NCBI RefSeq assembly: GCF_003119195.2
Contig: NZ_CP022254.1
Coordinates: forward strand, 913,501-977,500
Direction: 5' to 3'
Origin: Azospirillum baldaniorum
GTDB taxonomy: Bacteria; Pseudomonadota; Alphaproteobacteria; Azospirillales; Azospirillaceae
Length of the DNA: 64,000 nucleotides
Both the position numbers and the translations under genes were made by a program. A model generated the notes under the pieces. The model was not told where the DNA came from. It searched no databases and saw only the letters and a list, made by a program, of their open reading frames with translations. Positions 59,146-64,000 of the stretch are shown in pieces. Every line of letters starts with the position of its first letter. Position 1 is the stretch's first letter.

Positions 59146-61956
59146 ATGGCACGGGATGCCACGCCCCCCGAAGGCGCCCCGTTCCACCGGCGGGCGCTGG
59201 CGAACGACCCGGCGGACCCGGTCGCGTGGCAGCACGCGGCGCACGCCGCCCGCGCGGCGGGCGACGGCCTGCGGGCGATCGCGCTGTTCGTCCGGGCCGC
59301 CCGCCTGCACGGCGACGTCGAGGCGCTCGGCCGGCAGATCGGGGAGCCCCTGAGCGTTGCCGCCAGCCAGGCCCTGGCGCGCGTGCAGGATGGGGCGGCC
59401 GACGCGGCGGCAACGCTGCTGGAGCCCTTCGCTCGCCTCGTCCCGCCACAGGGCAGCCTCGCCCGCGCGTTGGGTATCGTGCGGCTGGTCCAGGGGCGCG
59501 ACGCGGAGGCCGAGCGGCTGCACGCGGACGCGGGCTCCGGGGATTGCGGGCTGGGTGTCGCCCTGCGGGGGATCGCGCGCCACAAGGCCGACACCGACGT
59601 TCTCGGCACCGTGGTGATCCCCGCGCACCGGATGGAGGACACCATCGAGCGGGCGCTGGACAGCGTCGCGGCGGCGGCCCGTGTCTACCGCGAGACGGTG
59701 AGGGACCCGCGGGCGCAGATCCATGTCTGCGTCGTCGACGACGCCTCCCCCGACGAGACGGCGTCGCGGGTCCTGCGCTGGGCGCGGGCCCACCCGGAGC
59801 AGAGCGTCGCGCTGATCGCGAACAACCGCAACCAGGGGGCGGGGCGGTCGCGCAACATCGGCGCCGCCGCGGGGCTTGGCCGGTACATCTGGTTCCTCGA
59901 CGCCGACGATTACTTCTTCGAGCGGCATTTCGTGCTGACGGCGACGGCGCTGGACCACACCCCCGACGCCGGGTTCGTGCGCACCGGGATGCAGTTCGAC
60001 AGCATCGACCATGAGATCACCCCCGCGTGGCGCGAGGCGTCGGAGCTGAGCTACCCGTGCAACCTCTGCGTACGGCGCGTCTGCCACGACATGATCGGCG
60101 GCTTCCCGGAGGAGGCGCCGTTCCACCCGGCCGTGGCCGACGACGTGGCCTATGGCCGGGCGCTCCACAGCCTGTTCGGCGGGGTCCGGATCGCCGAGAA
60201 GACGGTCCATTACACGATGCGGGCGGACAACGCCCTGTCGCGCCAGCGCCAGACGATGACCAGCGGCGCCAAGCCGACGGAGCAGGTCACATCCGACCCC
60301 CGCTTCGTCGCGATCGAGATCCTGACCCAGCGCCGCATCCACGCGCTGAAAGCCAGGAGAGACGCGCTTCTGCGCGACGGCGGCTGGACCGGACCGCCGT
60401 TCCTGAGGGCCGAGCCCGAGGGTCCGCTCCCGGCCCCGGCAACGGCCCCTTCGGAAACGTGGGACGCCCCGCGTGCCATTGACCTCCTCGCTGTGGCGAA
60501 GGAGGCCATCCAGGCCGGGCAGCCCGATCGCGCCGTCGCCGCGCTGACCCGCGCCGCCGCCGAGGACCCCGGCCGCACCGAAGCCTGGTTCGAGTTGGGG
60601 TTGCTCGCGCACCGGCTTCGGCGTGACCGGCTTGCGTTGACGGCCTTCCGGGCGGTGACGTGCCTTCATCCCGGCGCGGCCGCCGCGTGGTGCAATCTCG
60701 GCTCCATGCTGGTCGACACCGACGCCCCTGCCCAGGCCGCCCCCCGGCTGCGCCGCGCCCTGGCGCTCCAGCCGGGCCTCATCAATGCCCAGCACCTGCT
60801 GGGCCGCGCGAACCGGCGGCTTGGGCAGGGCCGGCAGGGCGCGCGGGAACTGGAGCGCGCGCTCCGGCTGGACCCGATGCGGCCCGATCTCAACGCGGAC
60901 TGTGCGGAGGCCGCGCTGGCCCTCGGCGACAGTGCGGGCGCGGTGGAGCACGCCCGGCGGGCGCTGCGGCTCAGCCCGGGGCTGTACGGCGGCCACGCGG
61001 CGCTGGCCGCAGCCCTGGAGTCGCTCGGCCGCCCCGACGCGGCGCTGGTGGCCTGGGAATGGGCGATCCGCTGCAACCCCGGGTTCGGCGAGGCCTTCAC
61101 GCGCCGCGCCCTGTCCCTGCTGACGCGGCGGTGGGGGCCGCCTCCGGCACCCGCCCCGGCGGGCGGACCGGGCCGCCGCCTCGCCTCGACCGTCCTCGGG
61201 CGCAACGGGCGTTTCGCCAACCAGCTTCTCCAATACGGCGTCCTGCGCCTCTACGCCGCCCGGCACGGCCTCACCCTGGAGGTTCCTCCCTGGCTCGGCC
61301 GCCACCTGTACGATCACGACGACCCCCTGCCCGGTCCGGCGCTGCCGCGCGTGGCGGAGGCGGAGGGCGAAGCCGCCGTGACCGCCTCCCTCCGCGGGGA
61401 GCCCGCGACCGTGTTGGCGGACCACGACGTGTCCGGCTATTTTTGCGGCGACACCACACCCCTGGCGCCGTTCAAGGAGGAGTTCCGCGCGCTGTTCACG
61501 CCGGGCCGCCACCTCCAATCCCACGCGGATGCGCTGCTCGGCCGTCTGCGCGACGCCGGGCGGACCGTCGTGGCGCTGCACCTTCGGCGCGGGGATTTCG
61601 GCTGGGGGCGGTTCTGGATCGCCCCGGCGTCCTGGTATCGGCACTGGCTGGAAACCGTCTGGTCGACGCTCGACCGGCCGCTCCTGTTCATCGCGACCGA
61701 CGATCCCGCCCAACTGCGGGAGTTCGCCGCCTACCGCCCCGTCACCGCCGGCGATCTGGCCGAGCCGATCGCGGGTGCGGAGTTCTTCACCGACTTCCAC
61801 GTCCTCTGCCACGCCGACCGGGTCGCCATTTCCAACAGCTCCTTCTCCTTCGTCGCCACCATGCTGAACCGCAACGCCAGTGAATTCCGTCGGCCGGACC
61901 CGGCGCGCCGGGCCCTGGTCCCCTACAACCCCTGGGCAGCCCCGGTCCTGATCTGA
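59146..61956 (+). CDS. Fusion glycosyltransferase: GT2 + TPR + GT11-like
   Basis: The product has 936 residues from the ATG at 59146. ~150-400 is a GT2 (GT-A) domain: GTVVIPAHRMEDTIERALDS, VCVVDDASPDET, NQGAGRSRNIGAAAGLGRYI and the metal-binding FLDADDYFFERH. ~445-645 is a TPR array. ~679-936 resembles alpha-1,2-fucosyltransferases (GT11): LGRNGRFANQLLQYGVLRLY, the HLRRGDFGWGRF donor loop, and ISNSSFSFVATMLNRNA near the end. One protein could add two successive sugars, the second perhaps fucose-like. It lies two bases after the GT4-like gene. Confidence 0.82.
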   Translation: MARDATPPEGAPFHRRALANDPADPVAWQHAAHAARAAGDGLRAIALFVRAARLHGDVEALGRQIGEPLSVAASQALARVQDGAADAAATLLEPFARLVPPQGSLARALGIVRLVQGRDAEAERLHADAGSGDCGLGVALRGIARHKADTDVLGTVVIPAHRMEDTIERALDSVAAAARVYRETVRDPRAQIHVCVVDDASPDETASRVLRWARAHPEQSVALIANNRNQGAGRSRNIGAAAGLGRYIWFLDADDYFFERHFVLTATALDHTPDAGFVRTGMQFDSIDHEITPAWREASELSYPCNLCVRRVCHDMIGGFPEEAPFHPAVADDVAYGRALHSLFGGVRIAEKTVHYTMRADNALSRQRQTMTSGAKPTEQVTSDPRFVAIEILTQRRIHALKARRDALLRDGGWTGPPFLRAEPEGPLPAPATAPSETWDAPRAIDLLAVAKEAIQAGQPDRAVAALTRAAAEDPGRTEAWFELGLLAHRLRRDRLALTAFRAVTCLHPGAAAAWCNLGSMLVDTDAPAQAAPRLRRALALQPGLINAQHLLGRANRRLGQGRQGARELERALRLDPMRPDLNADCAEAALALGDSAGAVEHARRALRLSPGLYGGHAALAAALESLGRPDAALVAWEWAIRCNPGFGEAFTRRALSLLTRRWGPPPAPAPAGGPGRRLASTVLGRNGRFANQLLQYGVLRLYAARHGLTLEVPPWLGRHLYDHDDPLPGPALPRVAEAEGEAAVTASLRGEPATVLADHDVSGYFCGDTTPLAPFKEEFRALFTPGRHLQSHADALLGRLRDAGRTVVALHLRRGDFGWGRFWIAPASWYRHWLETVWSTLDRPLLFIATDDPAQLREFAAYRPVTAGDLAEPIAGAEFFTDFHVLCHADRVAISNSSFSFVATMLNRNASEFRRPDPARRALVPYNPWAAPVLI

Positions 61957-61993
61957 TCGCCGCCCCCCAAACGCACGGACAACGCACGGACGC

Positions 61994-63835
61994 ATGGTCT
62001 TCCCCACCAAAGCCACCCTGGATCGCCCCGACCCCACAGCGCTCGTCGCGGCGGGCCTCGCCCATCACGGGGCGGGCCGGCTGGCTGAAGCGGAGAGCGC
62101 GTACCGGCGGGTTCTCGCCGACCACCCCCGCCACCCCGACGCCCTGCATCTCCTGGGCGCGCTGGCGCTGCAGTGCGGCAAGCCGGCGGAGGCCGTGGAG
62201 TGGATGAGGCAGGCCATCCGCTCCGCTCCCGACAACGCGGCCTGCTTTTCCAACCTTGCCAGCGCGCTGCGGCGGCTCGGCCGGCGCGACGAGGCCGTGG
62301 CCTGCGGCCGGCGCGCCCTGGCGCTGGACGCCGGCTCCACCGACGCGCTCAACAACGTCGCGAACGTGCTGTCGGACCAGGGCCGGCACGGCGACGCCGC
62401 GACCGCGCTGCGCCGGCTGATCCGCCTCAAGCCCCAGCTGACCGACCAGCGGCTTCTGCTGGCGCAGGCGCTCATCCTGGACGGCCGCGCCGAGGCGGCG
62501 ATCGAGGAGCTGATGGTGCTCCTCGGCATGGCGCCGTCGTCGGTCGCCGCCTACGCCAACCTGGGCATGGCCCACCGCCGTCTCGGCCGGGCCGAGGAGG
62601 CGGTCCGCTACTACCGCTGCGCGCTGGGCTTCGCGCCGGGCGATCCCGGCGTCCTCAACAACCTGGGCGTCACGCTTCAGGATCTCGGGCGGCTCGACGA
62701 GGCGGTGGCCTGCTTCCGGCAATCCATCGCCATGCAGCCGGACGCCGCACACACCCACCTCAACCTCGGGCTCGCGGCCCGCGACCTGATGCGGATCGAC
62801 GAGATGATCGCCCTGACGCGGTCCGCGGTCCGGCTCGACCCGTCCCTGGCGGAGGCGCACACCGCGCTGAGCTTCGGGCTGCTCATCAAGGGCGAACTGG
62901 AAGAAGGGTTCGCCGAGTATGAATGGCGGTCGCGCATGGCCGACTTCCCGTCGCCCCGGCGCAACTTCGCCTCACCCCCCTGGGACGGCTCCGACCTCAC
63001 CGGCCGGACCCTGCTGGTCCATGACGAGCAGGGGGTGGGCGACACCATCATGTTCGCCCGTTTCGCCCAGCAGCTTCAGGCGCGGGGTGTGCGCGTCGTC
63101 ATCGAGTGCAACAGCCAGCTCGTCCGCCTGCTCTCCGCCATGCCGGGTGTCGAGGGCGTGGTCAACCGGTTCGACCCGCCGCCGCCGCACGACGTGCACG
63201 ACGCCCTGGCCAGCCTGCCGCACCGGCTCGGCACCATGCTCTACACGATTCCCGCCGACACCCCTTATCTGCGCGCCGAGCCGGAACTGGTGACGACCTG
63301 GGCGGAACGCATGGGGCCGCCGCCCCGTCCAGGAATGGGGCTGCGGGTGGGTCTGGTCTGGGCTGGCAACCCCGGTTTCAAGGCCGACCAGATCCGTTCC
63401 CCGCGCCTGAAGGCGTTCCTTCCGCTGCTGGACGTGCCGGGCGTCACGGTCTTCGGCCTGCAGAAGGGAGCGGGACGGCAGGATTTGGAGACCTGCGGGC
63501 CGCTGCCGCCGTCCTTCACCGACCTCGGCGCGGAGATCGCCGACTTCGCCGACACCGCGGCGATCATGGAAAACCTCGACCTCGTCATCAGCTCCTGCAC
63601 GGCGCCGGCCCATCTCGCCGGAGCGCTCGGCCGCCCGGTCTGGACGGTGCTGCCCTTCGCCCCCGACTGGCGCTGGCTGGACCAGGGGATGTGCACGCCG
63701 TGGTACCCGACCATGCGCCTGTTCCGCCAGGACCGGCGCGGCGACTGGGCGCCCGTCGTCGGCCGCGTCCGCGCCGCTCTCCAGGCCCTCGCGCGGTCCC
63801 GCCCGGACCCCATAGCGTTGGGCTTCAGGGCGTAA
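61994..63835 (+). CDS. TPR + GT9-like glycosyltransferase
   Basis: The product has 613 residues. Residues ~15-290 are at least seven TPRs (VAAYANLGMAHRRLGRAEEA, PGVLNNLGVTLQDLGRLDEA). From ~305 it is GT9-like: EYEWRSRMADFPSPRRNFAS, TLLVHDEQGVGDTIMFARFA, RVGLVWAGNPGFKADQIRSP, MENLDLVISSCTAPAHLAG, and WYPTMRLFRQDRRGDWAPVV. The C-terminal half is the closest relative of the C-terminal domain of 54001-57789, including a 96-base identical stretch. The ribosome site is weak. It is probably the third gene of the rightward operon starting at 57890. Confidence 0.86.
   Translation: MVFPTKATLDRPDPTALVAAGLAHHGAGRLAEAESAYRRVLADHPRHPDALHLLGALALQCGKPAEAVEWMRQAIRSAPDNAACFSNLASALRRLGRRDEAVACGRRALALDAGSTDALNNVANVLSDQGRHGDAATALRRLIRLKPQLTDQRLLLAQALILDGRAEAAIEELMVLLGMAPSSVAAYANLGMAHRRLGRAEEAVRYYRCALGFAPGDPGVLNNLGVTLQDLGRLDEAVACFRQSIAMQPDAAHTHLNLGLAARDLMRIDEMIALTRSAVRLDPSLAEAHTALSFGLLIKGELEEGFAEYEWRSRMADFPSPRRNFASPPWDGSDLTGRTLLVHDEQGVGDTIMFARFAQQLQARGVRVVIECNSQLVRLLSAMPGVEGVVNRFDPPPPHDVHDALASLPHRLGTMLYTIPADTPYLRAEPELVTTWAERMGPPPRPGMGLRVGLVWAGNPGFKADQIRSPRLKAFLPLLDVPGVTVFGLQKGAGRQDLETCGPLPPSFTDLGAEIADFADTAAIMENLDLVISSCTAPAHLAGALGRPVWTVLPFAPDWRWLDQGMCTPWYPTMRLFRQDRRGDWAPVVGRVRAALQALARSRPDPIALGFRA
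63520..63615 (+). repeat. 96-bp inverted repeat, copy 2
   Basis: Identical to the minus strand of 54200-54295. The two copies are in opposite orientation about 9.2 kb apart, inside two different coding regions and in the same relative reading frame. Confidence 0.9.
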
Positions 63836-63838
63836 ATT

Positions 63839-64000
63839 TCAGGGCGTCCAGGGTTCGAAGGGCCGGATGCGGCGGGCGGCGACGTCCGGCTCGACGAACA
63901 GGCGGGCGCGGGTGTTGAGACGGGCGGCCAGGACGCTGAAGCCGCTGGCGGCGCTGGTGCCGACCACGTCGGCGTTCATCAGCACGTGGAAGTCCTGAAG
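63839..64000 (-). CDS. GT11-like protein, C-terminal end only
   Basis: The last 53 residues of a minus-strand gene that starts beyond the window. LQDFHVLMNADVVGTSAASG and FSVLAARLNTRARLF, ending FEPWTP, align with the end of the GT11-like domain of 59146-61956 (DFHVLCHADRVAISNSSFSF, ending YNPWAAP). It is therefore probably another fucosyltransferase-like enzyme. It shows that the glycosyltransferase cluster continues past the window. It is convergent with 61994-63835, three bases apart. Confidence 0.6.
   Translation of the reverse strand, partial: LQDFHVLMNADVVGTSAASGFSVLAARLNTRARLFVEPDVAARRIRPFEPWTP

Overview
The window is high-GC, densely coded DNA that looks like an Azospirillum-type alphaproteobacterium (order Rhodospirillales). 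This is inferred from four things: the base composition and codon choice, an FNR/FnrN-type regulator with the alphaproteobacterial cysteine spacing, a SUV3-like helicase, and the neighbourhood of ETF-QO, uracil-DNA glycosylase, lytic transglycosylase, moaB and ispE. No plasmid, phage or CRISPR signature was seen. The only mobile-element trace is a short IS630-type transposase remnant near 20.5 kb.

Layout. 0-3.3 kb: the start of a secreted-looking protein with two carbohydrate-binding repeats and a beta-helix, a glycine-zipper lipoprotein, and a TPR-methyltransferase fusion. 3.4-3.9 kb: five tRNA genes (Thr-GGT, Ala-CGC, Asp-GTC, Val-GAC, Gln-CTG) behind a sigma70-like promoter. 4-7.7 kb: small hypothetical proteins around an oxygen-sensing FNR-family regulator that has an FNR box in its own upstream region. 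7.8-19.8 kb: housekeeping genes (SUV3-like helicase, ETF-ubiquinone oxidoreductase, family-4-like uracil-DNA glycosylase, soluble lytic transglycosylase, MoaB, an APH-fold kinase, a TPR protein, IspE). 19.8-27.1 kb: a LysE-family exporter, the IS remnant, a second glycine-zipper protein, a paoABC-type molybdenum aldehyde oxidoreductase operon, a divergent LysR regulator and a membrane protein. 27.5-30.1 kb: an HWE-family sensor kinase facing a single-domain response regulator. 30.5-34.6 kb: a four-gene operon (class III CoA-transferase, FAS1-like hydratase, CitE-like lyase, acyl-CoA dehydrogenase) that matches the itaconate/mesaconate-CoA degradation module.

34.7-64 kb is the unusual part. 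A 10.2-kb gene encodes a giant (3,392 aa) RTX adhesin-like protein with 14 near-identical Ig-like repeats. Next to it are ten consecutive glycosyltransferase genes, most of them fused to TPR arrays. They include two SPINDLY/OGT-like (GT41) enzymes, several TPR+GT9-like proteins, and two multi-enzyme fusions (GT4+GT17+TPR+GT9-like, and GT2+TPR+GT11-like). Every Ig repeat of the adhesin carries two Asn-X-Ser/Thr sequons. The working hypothesis is a dedicated cytoplasmic glycosylation system for a type I-secreted adhesin, or for flagellin or another surface protein. Two GT9-like genes in opposite orientation share 96 identical bases about 9.2 kb apart, an arrangement that could allow segment inversion and swapping of their C-terminal ends.

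Limits: families were assigned by eye from motifs, with no database search. Starts were chosen from ribosome-binding sites, overlaps and family length. Internal domain borders are approximate.
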